64,000 nt of DNA. Origin: Streptomyces sp. MBT65. Its GTDB lineage: Bacteria > Actinomycetota > Actinomycetes > Streptomycetales > Streptomycetaceae. The translations under genes and the position numbers were made by a program. Of the stretch, positions 25,554 to 34,900 are shown piece after piece; the first letter of the stretch is position 1; every line of letters starts with the position of its first letter. The DNA lies in assembly GCF_016612545.1 (NCBI RefSeq), contig NZ_JAENRY010000038.1, forward strand, positions 1-64,000. The letters are read 5' to 3'. The notes beneath the pieces were generated by a model, which saw nothing but the letters and a program-made list of their open reading frames with translations, was not told the DNA's origin and made no database searches.

Positions 25554-26663
25554 TTACTGCAGACCGGCCGCCTTGCACGCCGCGGCGTAGTCGGCGGTGC
25601 AGATCTGCGCGACGGTGTAGAGACCGTCCTTGATGACCGTGTCCTTGATGTTGGCCTTGGTGACCGACACCGGGGTCAGCAGCTGCGAGGGCACCTTGTT
25701 GCCGGAGCCGCTGGTCTGGGTCGTGGTGGCGAGCGAGGAGATGCTCTTGCCCTGCGCCAGGTCGACGGCGAGCGTGGCGGCCGCCTCGGCCTCCGGCTTG
25801 AAGGCCTTGTAGACGGTGCTGGACTGGGTACCGGCGACGATGCGCTGGATACCGGCGAGCTCCGCGTCCTGACCCGTCAGCGGGATGCCGCTGATCTTGG
25901 CGCCCTTGAGGACGGTGGCGATGCCACCGGCCATGCCGTCGTTGGCGGAGTAGACGCCCGCGATGTTCTTGGCACCGAGCTGGGTGATCGCCGCGGACAT
26001 CTTCTGCCCGGCGACGCTGTCCTTCCACAGGCCCGACTGCTCGTAGGCGATGTCGACCTTGCCGTCGAGGGCCTCGTGGGCGCCCTTCTTGAACTGCGCG
26101 GCGTTCGGGTCGGCGTCGTCACCGTTGATCATGACGATCTTCGACTTCGTGGTGGCCTTCGAGCCCAGCGAGGTGAGGAGCGCCTCGCCCTGGAGCTTGC
26201 CGACCTGGACGTTGTCGAAGGAGACGTACGCGGAGACCGGGCCCTGGGCCAGACGGTCGTAGGCGACGACCTTGATGCCCTTGTCGACCGCCTGCTGGAT
26301 CGAGGACTTGATCGCGGCGGAGTCCTGGGCGCTGATCACGATGACCTTGACGCCCTTGGTGATCATCGTGCTGACCTGCTGGGCCTGCGTGGCGGCGCTG
26401 GCGTTGGCGTTGGCGTACTGGACGCTGCAGCCGGAGCAGAGCTCCTTAACCTTGGCCTCGAAGTACGGCTTGTCGAACTTCTCGTACCGAGTGGTGACGC
26501 TGTCGGGCAGGAGCAGACCGATCGAGGCGTTGGTGCCGCCCGAGGAGCTGGAGCTGCTGCTGTCGGACTTCTTGTCGTCGCCGGCCTTGCCACAGGCGGC
26601 CACCGAGACGGCCATCGTGGTGGCGATGAGAGCAACGGCGGCACGACGCATACGCGTGTTCAC
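25554..26663 (-). CDS. xylF: Xylose-type sugar ABC transporter substrate-binding lipoprotein
   Basis: A 369-residue periplasmic-binding-protein-like lipoprotein of the CUT2 (XylF/RbsB) type. The signal peptide RRAAVALIATTMAVSVAAC ends in a lipobox with Cys24 as the lipid-modified residue, followed by a Ser-rich linker (KSDSSSSSSSGG). The sugar-binding fold carries segments such as VKVIVISAQDSAAIKSSIQQ, DKGIKVVAYDRL and GVYSANDGMAGGIATVLKG, resembling the E. coli XylF sequence pattern. The GTG at 26663 follows GGGAGG at 6-nt spacing. It is preceded by a Rok7B7-type operator at 26736-26748 and by rok7B7. Confidence 0.93.
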   Translation of the reverse strand: MNTRMRRAAVALIATTMAVSVAACGKAGDDKKSDSSSSSSSGGTNASIGLLLPDSVTTRYEKFDKPYFEAKVKELCSGCSVQYANANASAATQAQQVSTMITKGVKVIVISAQDSAAIKSSIQQAVDKGIKVVAYDRLAQGPVSAYVSFDNVQVGKLQGEALLTSLGSKATTKSKIVMINGDDADPNAAQFKKGAHEALDGKVDIAYEQSGLWKDSVAGQKMSAAITQLGAKNIAGVYSANDGMAGGIATVLKGAKISGIPLTGQDAELAGIQRIVAGTQSSTVYKAFKPEAEAAATLAVDLAQGKSISSLATTTQTSGSGNKVPSQLLTPVSVTKANIKDTVIKDGLYTVAQICTADYAAACKAAGLQ

Positions 26664-26735
26664 TTTAAACCTCCCTGACGAGGCCGCGTCGTTGCGGCCG
26701 AGGTGGCTGGAAGTCAACTCGGCCGCGCGTTCGGC

Positions 26736-26748
26736 GTCAAGAAGTAAA
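26736..26748 (-). promoter_or_regulatory. Rok7B7-type operator upstream of xylF
   Basis: Read on the minus strand, TTTACTTCTTGAC fits every position of TTKAMKHSTTSAV, the Rok7B7 recognition consensus I recall for S. coelicolor. It lies 73 bp before the xylF start. The same stretch contains AAGTA-AA-TACTT symmetry (26742-26753). The consensus is from memory; the match itself is seen. Confidence 0.65.
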
Positions 26749-26782
26749 TACTTAACGAGATGGCAACGGCGTCGTGCGTTCT

Positions 26783-28009
26783 CTAAGTGAAGACAGGTGT
26801 CGCTGCGGTCAGCGACCCGTCCAAAAGGGTCGAATCGCCCATCTCGCTGAGTGCGAGAGCGAGCGCTCCGAGCACTTCCGCACGGCCTCCAAGTGCCCCC
26901 GGGAGAACGGAAAGTTGACGCGCCGCACTGGGGATCGCGTAGCGGCCGACAGACTCCCTGATCGGCCCGAGCACCAGCTCACCGGCCTCGGCGAGATCGC
27001 CACCGAGGACCACTCGGCTCGGGTTCAGCAAATTGCAGAGATTGGCGACTCCACTGCCGATGTGGCGGCCGACGTCGGCGATCACCCGACGGCAACCAGG
27101 GTCTCCGTCCCGTGCCAGCCGTACGACTCCCTCCATGGTCAGGTCGGTGCCGTGGCTGGACTGGAGCAGCGGCAGCACATAGCGCGCGGCCGTGAAGGTC
27201 TCCAGGCAGCCCCGGTTTCCGCAACGGCAGACAGGGCCGGACTCATCAAGAGTAATATGCCCGATTTCTCCCGCTGTGCCACCCGGGCCCCGGTAGATCG
27301 TCCCGTTGATGACCAGTCCCGCGCCGACCCCGCTCGCGACCTTGATGTACGCCAGGTCCCGTACGCCCCGGCCACTGCCCCAGACCAGCTCACCGAGGGC
27401 GCCGAGGTTCGCGTCGTTGTCCACGTGCACCGGTACGCCCAAACGGCTGCCCAGCTCCTCGGCGGGTCTGATGCCCGACCAGCCCGGCAGGATGGCGCCG
27501 GAGCCCAGAGTGCCCGACTCCACGTCGATCGGTCCGGGCACGCCGAGGCCCACCCCGGCGATCTTGGAACGGTCCACTCCGGTGGCCTCGATCAGCCGGT
27601 TGACCAGCTCTTCCGCCCGGTCGAAGCCCTGGCTGGAGGAGGCGTCCACGTCGAGCGGCTCGGACTCCTCGGCCAGCACCTGATGGGCCAGATTCCCGAC
27701 CGCGACGCGCAAATGCGTGTGCCCGAAGTCCACGCCGATGACAATGCCGGCGTCCCCGCTCAGCGACACGCTGCGGGCCCGGCGGCCACCCGCCGAAGTC
27801 GGTGTGACCTCGACCGTTCCGCCGTCCTTGAGTTCGCGCACGATGTTGGAGACGGTCGCGGCCGACAGGCCCGTCGTCCTCGCGATCTCCGCCTGCGTCA
27901 GCGACCCGGCCAACCGCACCGCTCGCACGACCCGTTCGAGATTGGCTCGGTGCAGTGACGACTGCGACCCCGGAGTCTCCACGACGACCTCCTGCGCGCG
28001 GGACCGCAT
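26783..28009 (-). CDS. rok7B7: ROK-family transcriptional regulator Rok7B7
   Basis: A 408-residue ROK repressor/activator. A winged HTH lies at about residues 25-80 (AGSLTQAEIARTTGLSAATV, then a VELxxxGRR-type wing TPTSAGGRRARSVSL). The sugar-kinase-like fold follows, with IGVDFGHTHLRVAV, GVGLGVPGPID, VDNDANLGALGE and the zinc motif GHITLD.....CRCGNRGCLE. The sequence and its place upstream of xylFGH match Rok7B7 of S. coelicolor (SCO6008), reported to link xylose use, carbon catabolite control and antibiotic production. I take ATG 28009 as the start. A TTG at 28033 is possible but would put the candidate operator at 28029-28041 inside the gene. Confidence 0.92.
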   Translation of the reverse strand: MRSRAQEVVVETPGSQSSLHRANLERVVRAVRLAGSLTQAEIARTTGLSAATVSNIVRELKDGGTVEVTPTSAGGRRARSVSLSGDAGIVIGVDFGHTHLRVAVGNLAHQVLAEESEPLDVDASSSQGFDRAEELVNRLIEATGVDRSKIAGVGLGVPGPIDVESGTLGSGAILPGWSGIRPAEELGSRLGVPVHVDNDANLGALGELVWGSGRGVRDLAYIKVASGVGAGLVINGTIYRGPGGTAGEIGHITLDESGPVCRCGNRGCLETFTAARYVLPLLQSSHGTDLTMEGVVRLARDGDPGCRRVIADVGRHIGSGVANLCNLLNPSRVVLGGDLAEAGELVLGPIRESVGRYAIPSAARQLSVLPGALGGRAEVLGALALALSEMGDSTLLDGSLTAATPVFT

Positions 28010-28028
28010 CGATGAGGCCCCGTCTATG

Positions 28029-28041
28029 TCCAACTAGTGAA
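28029..28041 (-). promoter_or_regulatory. Degenerate Rok7B7-type site at its own gene
   Basis: The minus strand reads TTCACTAGTTGGA, matching TTKAMKHSTTSAV at 11 of 13 positions, 20 bp before the rok7B7 ATG. Autoregulation is an inference. Confidence 0.35.
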
Positions 28042-28115
28042 CTCTAAGCTGAGCTGTTCGGGTTGCCTCCCGTCAAGAGGTTGAACCGCATCCGGGTTCT
28101 CGGACACATACGTGA

Positions 28116-28148
28116 CCACCACTCCCGGCCTGCCGGGAGCGGTGGTGG
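28116..28148 (-). terminator. ngcEFG operon terminator hairpin
   Basis: CCACCACTCCCGGC (28116-28129) pairs with GCCGGGAGCGGTGGTGG with a short bulge, 33 bp beyond the ngcG-like stop. Confidence 0.65.
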
Positions 28149-28181
28149 AACGATCACTTCCTGTCACGTTCTCCAGGTGTG

Positions 28182-29117
28182 CTACTTCAGGGTCGCCGAG
28201 GTCAGACCGGACTGCACCTGGCGCTGGAACGACAGGTAGACGACCAGCATCGGGATCATGGCGATCGTGACCCCCGCGAAGAGAACGGGCAGGTCAGAGG
28301 CGTAGCCCTGCTGCTGCTGGAGCTGGATGAGCCCCTGGGTGAGGACATAGCGCTCGGGGTCCGAGCCGCTCTGCGGCTGCATCAGGACCGTCGGCAGGAT
28401 GAACTGGTTCCACTGACCGAGGGTGTTGAAGATGCCGACACTGATCAACCCGGCCTTGGCCATCGGCAACATCACTTGGAAGAACGTCCGGGTGTGCGAG
28501 GCGCCGTCGAGGATCGCCGCCTCGAAGACCGCGGTGGGCAGCGTCCGGAAGAACGCGTGCATGAAGAACACCGTGAACGGCATCGAGTAGGCGATGTAGA
28601 CCAGGATCAGCCCCTGGTACGTGTTCAGCATGTCGAGCCGCTTGACCATGAAGAACAGCGGCACCAGCGCGAGGAACACCGGGAACATCGCGCCGGCGAC
28701 GAAGAAGTAGTACAGCAGCCGGTTGCCCCAGAACTGGTAGCGGGCCAGCACGTACGCGGCCATCGAACCGAAGAGCATCGTCAGCGGGACCGAGAACACC
28801 AGCACGATCAGGGTGTTGAGGAAGTAGTCGCCGATGCCCTTGCTCCAGGCCCGCCGGAACACGTCGAACGACCAGTTGTGCGGCCAGCCGAAGGCCGAGT
28901 TGCCGATCTGCACGTCGGTCTTGAACGAGCTGAGCACCAGCCACAGCAGCGGCAGCACGATCAGCAGGGCCCACAGGGCCAGGAAGCCGTGCGAGAAGAC
29001 GTTCAGTACGACGCCCTCGCCGCGGGGTTCACCGGACCGGGCAGGGGACTTCCCGGCCGACGGCTGCGGCGGGACGGTGCCGCCCGTGGGGGCGGTCTCC
29101 TTCAGGGGTGCGCTCAT
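28182..29117 (-). CDS. ngcG: Sugar ABC transporter permease, NgcG-like
   Basis: A 311-residue CUT1 permease with six predicted membrane helices after a polar N-terminus of about 35 residues. The EAA loop, which contacts the shared ATPase, is EAAILDGASHTRTFFQVMLP. GGGAGA precedes the ATG at 9-nt spacing. It is the last gene of a three-gene importer operon (binding protein, NgcF-like, this gene) that has no ATPase of its own, as usual for Streptomyces CUT1 systems served by MsiK. The substrate, GlcNAc or N,N'-diacetylchitobiose, is inferred from the NgcE-like binding protein and a DasR-type site. Confidence 0.88.
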   Translation of the reverse strand: MSAPLKETAPTGGTVPPQPSAGKSPARSGEPRGEGVVLNVFSHGFLALWALLIVLPLLWLVLSSFKTDVQIGNSAFGWPHNWSFDVFRRAWSKGIGDYFLNTLIVLVFSVPLTMLFGSMAAYVLARYQFWGNRLLYYFFVAGAMFPVFLALVPLFFMVKRLDMLNTYQGLILVYIAYSMPFTVFFMHAFFRTLPTAVFEAAILDGASHTRTFFQVMLPMAKAGLISVGIFNTLGQWNQFILPTVLMQPQSGSDPERYVLTQGLIQLQQQQGYASDLPVLFAGVTIAMIPMLVVYLSFQRQVQSGLTSATLK

Positions 29118-29134
29118 CGTCGTATGTCTCCCGC

Positions 29135-30070
29135 TCAGAACTCGATGCGCTCACGGCGGGTGGCGCGCAGCGTGACCACGGACAGGACCAGGGTGAGCAG
29201 CAGCATGACGACGCCCATCGCGCAGGCGTAGCCGCTCTTCCCGAAGTAGAGGAAGTTGCGCATCATCACGGTCGACATGACGTCGCTGCCGTGGTCGGGA
29301 CCGCCTCCGTAGGCGCCCATGTTCGAGGTCATGGAGGAGACCAGGACGAACATGTCCATCGCGATGATGCCGAGATACACCCAGGCCGTCTGGACGGTCT
29401 CCCACAGGAGCGGCAGGGTGATCCGGAAGAAGGACTGGGAGCGGTTCGCGCCGTCGATCAGGGCGGCCTCGTAGATGTCCCGGGGAATGGACTGCATGGC
29501 GGCGGAGAACAGCACCAGATAGAAACCGACGCCGTGCCACACCACGACCGCCATCAGCGCCCACAGCACCACGTTGGGCTCGTTGAGCCATTCCACGGGA
29601 TTGTTGACGTCCACCAGGTGGAGTTTGATCAGGAAACCGTTGAGCAGACCGCCGCCGTCACTGCGGTACACCGCGTTGAACAGCACCGCGAGAATCGCCA
29701 GCGACAGGACCTGCGGGAAGAAGTAGACGATTTTGTAGAACCCGCTGCCGGCGACGCCCTGCACGCCACCGGCCTTGCTGCGGCCGCCCGCGTTCACCAT
29801 GAAGGCGAAGAAGAGCGCGAGCAGAATGGTGATCACCGGGATGAACACCAGGAACAGGAGGTTGTGCCAGATGGCCTCCTTGAAGACGTCGTCGTGGAGC
29901 AGCGCCCGATAGTTGTCCAGTCCGACGAACTTGAAGGTCTGTGACTCGCCCTTCCAGTCGGTCAGCGAATAGCCGAACGTCTGGATGTACGGCCAGATCA
30001 CGAAGATCAGATAGAGCGCCACGGGAACGAAGAGAAATCCCGCGACGAACCTGTACTGCCCTTTGCGCAT
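29135..30070 (-). CDS. ngcF: Sugar ABC transporter permease, NgcF-like
   Basis: A 311-residue CUT1 permease of the MalF/UgpA type with six membrane helices (first: YRFVAGFLFVPVALYLIFVI) and the EAA loop EAALIDGANRSQSFFRITLP. It ends 17 nt before the NgcG-like start and begins 59 nt after the binding-protein stop. It should pair with NgcG to form the membrane channel. No ATPase gene is present in the operon. Confidence 0.88.
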   Translation of the reverse strand: MRKGQYRFVAGFLFVPVALYLIFVIWPYIQTFGYSLTDWKGESQTFKFVGLDNYRALLHDDVFKEAIWHNLLFLVFIPVITILLALFFAFMVNAGGRSKAGGVQGVAGSGFYKIVYFFPQVLSLAILAVLFNAVYRSDGGGLLNGFLIKLHLVDVNNPVEWLNEPNVVLWALMAVVVWHGVGFYLVLFSAAMQSIPRDIYEAALIDGANRSQSFFRITLPLLWETVQTAWVYLGIIAMDMFVLVSSMTSNMGAYGGGPDHGSDVMSTVMMRNFLYFGKSGYACAMGVVMLLLTLVLSVVTLRATRRERIEF

Positions 30071-30129
30071 TGGCGTTTCCTGCCCCTGGTGTCCCGAGCG
30101 TGATCAGGTGGTGCGATCAGGCGTTGTGA

Positions 30130-31578
30130 TCAGGAGTGCACGTTCTTCTTGGACGCCGGGTCCTTGGCCTGCTTGTCGACGGCGGCCTGGCAGCGCTTCA
30201 GCCACTCCTTGGGCTGGATGCGCTTGGCCATCAGCTCGTTGGACGCGTTCTGGATGGAGGTGTCCATCTCGCTGTACCAGTCGGGGTACAGGAAGCGGAA
30301 GGTGTTCTCGCCGGCCGCCTTGGACGCGTCGACCGTGGACTGCGTGCCCGGGCGCAGGGTGACGCTGGAGTCGACACCGTCCTTGAGGATGGTGAGCGAG
30401 TTGGCCTCCTTGGCGAAGAGCGTCGACCACTCCTTGGAGAGCATGTGGCGCATGAACTCCTTGGCGCCGGGGAGGTTCTTGGCCTTCGCGGGGATGATGA
30501 AGGGCTCGCCGGAGCCGGCCCGGATCGCCTCGAAGGGCATCTTGCTGTCGGGCAGCAGCGGCATCGGCAGGAACGTCATGTCGAAGTCCGTGGGCGTCAG
30601 CTTGAGCTGCTCGTTCTCCAGCCAGGAACCACAGGTGATGAACGCGGCCTTGTACTGGTTCCAGCGGGTCTGCGACTCGGTGTGGGTCAGGCCGTTGGTG
30701 CCGGGCATCAACAGGTCCTTCTCGACCACCTCGTAGATCGCCTCGACACCGGCCTGCGCGGCGGCCGAGCCGACGAACGCCTTCGGGTCGAGGTTGTCGA
30801 TCGCCTTGACGGCGTCGATCCCGCCCTTCTTGGCGATCAGGTCCATGATGGCGACGTTGATGTAGTACGGGTACTTGCCCTGGTGGGCGAGTCCGCCGAT
30901 GCCGGCCTTCTTGGCCGCCTGGCACACGGCGATGAACTCGTCCCAGGTCTTCGGCGCGGTCCAGCCCTTCTCCTTGAAGAGCTTGCCGGAGTACCACAAC
31001 CCCCAGACCGTGTAGATGTAGTTGAGGGCGACGACCTTGCCCTCCTGCACACCCGGGTCGAGGGTGCCGGGGATCAGCAGATCGCGCACCTTCTTGGTCG
31101 GGTCGTCGATCGCGGGCGCGTCCAGGACCGGCGAGAGGTCGAGCAACTGGCCGTTCTTGTACAGGACGTCGATCTTGATCTGCTGGGCGCCGGAGTCGTC
31201 GACGATGTCCGGCGGGTTGCCCGCGTTGAAGCGGGGCTGGAGTTTGCCGGTGATCTCCTGCGTTCCGGTGTGGGTGGACGCGACGCCGATCTTCGTCTTG
31301 AAGTTGGCTTCCCACGCCTTCGCGTAGTCGTCGCCGTAACCGCCCTTGAAGACGACGACGTCGAGCGTGCTGCCCTTCTTCACACCGAAGGGATTCGTCT
31401 TCGACGTGGTGCCCTTGGTGTTGTCGTCACTGCTGCTGTCGTCCCCGCCACCGCTGGCACACGCGGACAGGAAACTCATCGTGGGTACGGAGATCAGACC
31501 GAGTGCGGCCGACCTCTTGATCAGATCACGGCGGCCGACGCCATTGGAACCGTTGTTCTCGGCTGAAGTGGATCCCAT
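30130..31578 (-). CDS. ngcE: GlcNAc/chitobiose-type substrate-binding lipoprotein, NgcE-like
   Basis: A 482-residue extracellular solute-binding protein. The N-terminus carries both a twin-arginine motif (GRRDLIKRSAALG, Arg16-Arg17) and a lipobox LSAC with Cys40, so it should be exported folded by Tat and lipid-anchored. The mature part has the family features GNPPDIVDDSGAQQIKIDVL, TVWGLWYSGKLFKEKGW and WLKRCQAAVDKQ. It matches the NgcE family as I know it (N-acetylglucosamine and diacetylchitobiose binding). GAGG lies 8 nt before the ATG. A DasR-type element is 127 bp upstream, which fits a GlcNAc-related transporter. Confidence 0.9.
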   Translation of the reverse strand: MGSTSAENNGSNGVGRRDLIKRSAALGLISVPTMSFLSACASGGGDDSSSDDNTKGTTSKTNPFGVKKGSTLDVVVFKGGYGDDYAKAWEANFKTKIGVASTHTGTQEITGKLQPRFNAGNPPDIVDDSGAQQIKIDVLYKNGQLLDLSPVLDAPAIDDPTKKVRDLLIPGTLDPGVQEGKVVALNYIYTVWGLWYSGKLFKEKGWTAPKTWDEFIAVCQAAKKAGIGGLAHQGKYPYYINVAIMDLIAKKGGIDAVKAIDNLDPKAFVGSAAAQAGVEAIYEVVEKDLLMPGTNGLTHTESQTRWNQYKAAFITCGSWLENEQLKLTPTDFDMTFLPMPLLPDSKMPFEAIRAGSGEPFIIPAKAKNLPGAKEFMRHMLSKEWSTLFAKEANSLTILKDGVDSSVTLRPGTQSTVDASKAAGENTFRFLYPDWYSEMDTSIQNASNELMAKRIQPKEWLKRCQAAVDKQAKDPASKKNVHS

Positions 31579-31704
31579 GCTCAAGTCCTCGCCTTCAACA
31601 GGACTCAGGCGGTGAACCGGATCCTCCCCGGCACCGCGGTCAGGTCGAGCTTGGTCGTGCAGAGGTACTTCGTGCGTGCTGCTGTGAGAGCGGTGTCGAA
31701 CGCG

Positions 31705-31720
31705 ACAGGTATAGTCCACT
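31705..31720 (-). promoter_or_regulatory. DasR-type responsive element upstream of ngcE
   Basis: ACAGGTATAGTCCACT agrees with the DasR consensus ACTGGTCTAGACCACT at 13 of 16 positions, including both half-site cores (GGT, CCACT). It lies 127 bp before the ngcE-like start in a 369-bp divergent gap that otherwise holds only the GH92 operator at 31911-31922. DasR is the GlcNAc-6-phosphate-responsive repressor of amino-sugar uptake in Streptomyces. Site identity is by consensus only. Confidence 0.65.
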
Positions 31721-31910
31721 TCCCGTCGACAGAGCAAGATCGAATGCAGGGTAGGTTGTCGGTCTTTTCCGAAGTGAGACCTCGCGGAAATATGAACGCC
31801 CTGTGTGTTCGATGACGGAGAAATCCCCGTTATTGCCCTCGAATGCCTCACTCAACACCCTTGACACACCAGGGCACTTGACTCCCTACTGTTCCTTGCG
31901 CGTCGTAGCT

Positions 31911-31922
31911 GACAACGTTGTC
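31911..31922 (+). promoter_or_regulatory. GH92 operator, copy 1
   Basis: GACAACGTTGTC is a perfect 12-bp palindrome 26 bp before the start of the first alpha-mannosidase gene. The 14-bp context TGACAACGTTGTCC recurs with one change (TGACATCGTTGTCC) upstream of the second GH92 gene. The size and CG centre suit a LacI-family repressor. A possible -35 (TTGACA) lies at 31861. Confidence 0.65.
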
Positions 31923-31947
31923 CAACGTGCAGGGAGGGTTCTCTCGT

Positions 31948-34900
31948 ATGCGTCACAGATGGTGGAGTTCAGCAGTCGCTCTGGCGTTGGTGGTGGGCTC
32001 GCAGGGAGTGGCGGTCGCGCTTCCGGGCCGGGCCCCGTCCGGGGGCGGGGAGTTCGCCTCCTCGTTCGAGTCGGGAGATCCGGCACCGGACTGGCTCAAC
32101 ACGGTCGACACCGCGCCGGACGGCACCAAGCGTGCCTCGGGCGTGGACGGCGGCTACAGCACCGGCATCCCCGGCAATGTGACCGACCATGTCACCGACG
32201 TCCGGGCGAGTTCCGAGAACACCGGCGGCGGCGAGGTGAAGGAGAACCTCGTCGACGGCGAGTCCGGCACCAAGTGGCTGACCTTCGAGCCCACCGGCTG
32301 GGTCGAGTTCGACCTCGACAAGCCCGCCAAGATAGTGACGTACGCCCTGACCTCGGCGAACGACTTCGCCGAACGCGACCCGAAGGACTGGACGCTGTCC
32401 GGCTCGACGGACGGCAAGGACTGGAAGCCCGTCGACACCCGCACCGGCGAGACCTTCGCGAACCGCTTCCAGACGAAGTCGTACGACCTCGCCGCACCGG
32501 CCGAGTACCAGCACTTCCGGCTCGACATCACGAAGGACAACGGCGCGAGCGGCATCCTCCAGCTCGCCGACGTCCAGTTCTCGACGGGCGGCTCCACCGC
32601 GCCGATCCCCGAGGACATGCTCTCGCTGGTCGACCGGGGCCCCAGCGGCTCGCCCACCGCGAAGGCGGCCGCGGGCTTCACCGGGAAGCGGGCGCTGCGC
32701 TACGCGGGCCGGCACACGGCCACCGGGCGGGCGTACTCGTACAACAAGGTCTTCGACGTGAACGTGCCGGTCGGCAGGGACACCGCGCTGTCGTACAAGA
32801 TCTTCCCGCAGATGGCCGACGGCGATCTCGACTACGACGCCACGAACGTCTCCGTCGACCTGGCCTTCACCGACGGCACCTACCTCAGCGACCTCGGCGC
32901 GACGGATTCCCACGGCTTCGCGCTGACTCCGCAGGGACAGGGCGCGGCGAAGATCCTCTACGTCAACCAGTGGAACAACGTCCTCTCGCGGATCGGTTCG
33001 GTCGCGTCCGGGAAGACCGTCGACCGGATCCTCCTCGCCTACGACTCCCCCAGCGGGCCGGCGAAGTTCCGCGGCTGGCTGGACGACGTGAGCCTCAAGA
33101 CGGCCGCGCCCGAGAAGCCGAAGGCGCATCTGTCCGACTACGCGCTGACCACCCGGGGCACCAACTCCAGCGGCAGCTTCTCGCGCGGCAACAACTTCCC
33201 CGCGACCGCGCTGCCGCACGGCTTCAACTTCTGGACCCCGGTGACGAATTCGTCGTCGCTCAGCTGGCTCTACGACTACGCACGCGCGAACAACGACGAC
33301 AACCTGCCGACGCTCCAGGCGCTCAGCCTGAGCCATGAGCCCAGCCCCTGGATGGGCGACCGGCAGACCTTCCAGGTGATGCCGTCGGCGGCCTCCGGCA
33401 CCCCCAACACCGACCCGAACGCACGGGAATTGGCGTTCAAGCACGAGAACGAGACCGCGCGCCCGTACTACTACGGCGTCACGTTCGAGAACGGTCTCAA
33501 GGCCGAGATGGCCCCGACCGACCACGCGGCCTCGCTGCGCTTCACCTACCCCGGCGACGACGCGAGCGTCATCTTCGACAACGTCACCGAGCAGGCGGGC
33601 CTGACCCTCGACAAGACCAACGGGACCGTCACCGGCTACTCGGACGTCAAGTCCGGGCTGTCCACGGGCGCCACCCGGCTCTTCGTGTACGGCACGTTCG
33701 ACGCGCCCGTGACGGACGGCTCCTCCAGCGGCGTCAAGGGCTATCTGAAGTTCAAGGCGGGCGCCGACCACACGGTCACCCTGCGCCTGGCCACTTCGCT
33801 GATCAGCATCGACCAGGCGAAGGACAACCTGCGCCAGGAGATCCCGGACGGCACCTCCTTCGACACCGTCAAGGCGCAGGCCCAGAAGGTGTGGGACAAG
33901 CTGCTCGGCAAGGTCGAGGTGGAGGGCGCCACGCCGGATCAGCTCACCACCCTCTACTCCAGCATGTACCGGCTGTACCTGTACCCCAACTCGGGCTTCG
34001 AGAAGGTCGGTTCGACCTACCAGTACGCCTCGCCGTTCTCCCCGATGACGAGCCAGGACACCCCGACGCACACCGGCGCGAAGATCGTGAACGGCAAGGT
34101 GTACGTCAACAACGGCTTCTGGGACACCTACCGGACCACGTGGCCGGCGTACTCGTTCCTGACGCCGAGTCAGGCGGGTGAGATGGTCGACGGGTTCGTG
34201 CAGCAGTACAAGGACGGCGGCTGGACCTCGCGCTGGTCCTCGCCCGGTTACGCGGACCTGATGACCGGCACCTCCTCGGACGTGGCGTTCGCGGACGCGT
34301 ACGTCAAGGGCGTGAAGTTCGACGCCAAGTCGGCCTACGACGCGGCCGTGAAGAACGCGACCGTCGTCCCGCCCGCGTCCGGTGTCGGCCGCAAGGGCAT
34401 GACCACCTCGCCCTTCCTCGGCTACACGAGCACCGACACCAACGAGGGCTTCTCCTGGGCGATGGAGGGCTATGTCAACGACTACGGCATCGCGCAGATG
34501 GGCCAGGCCCTCTACAAGAAGACCGGCGAGAAGCACTACAAGGAGGAGTCCGAGTACTTCCTCAACCGGGCCCAGGACTACGTGAACCTGTTCGACAAGC
34601 GGGCCGGGTTCTTCCAGGGCCGGGACGCCAAGGGCAACTGGCGTGTGGACTCGGCGAGTTACGACCCGAAGATCTGGGGTTACGACTACACGGAGACCGA
34701 CGGCTGGGGCTACGCCTTCACCGCCCCGCAGGACAGCCGGGGCCTGGCCAACCTCTACGGCGGCCGGAAGGCCCTCGGCGACAAGCTCGACGAGTACTTC
34801 GCCACCCCGGAGAAGGCCACGTCGGCGACCGTCGGTTCCTACGGCGGTGTCATCCACGAGATGACGGAGGCCCGCGACGTCCGCATGGGCCAGTACGGCC

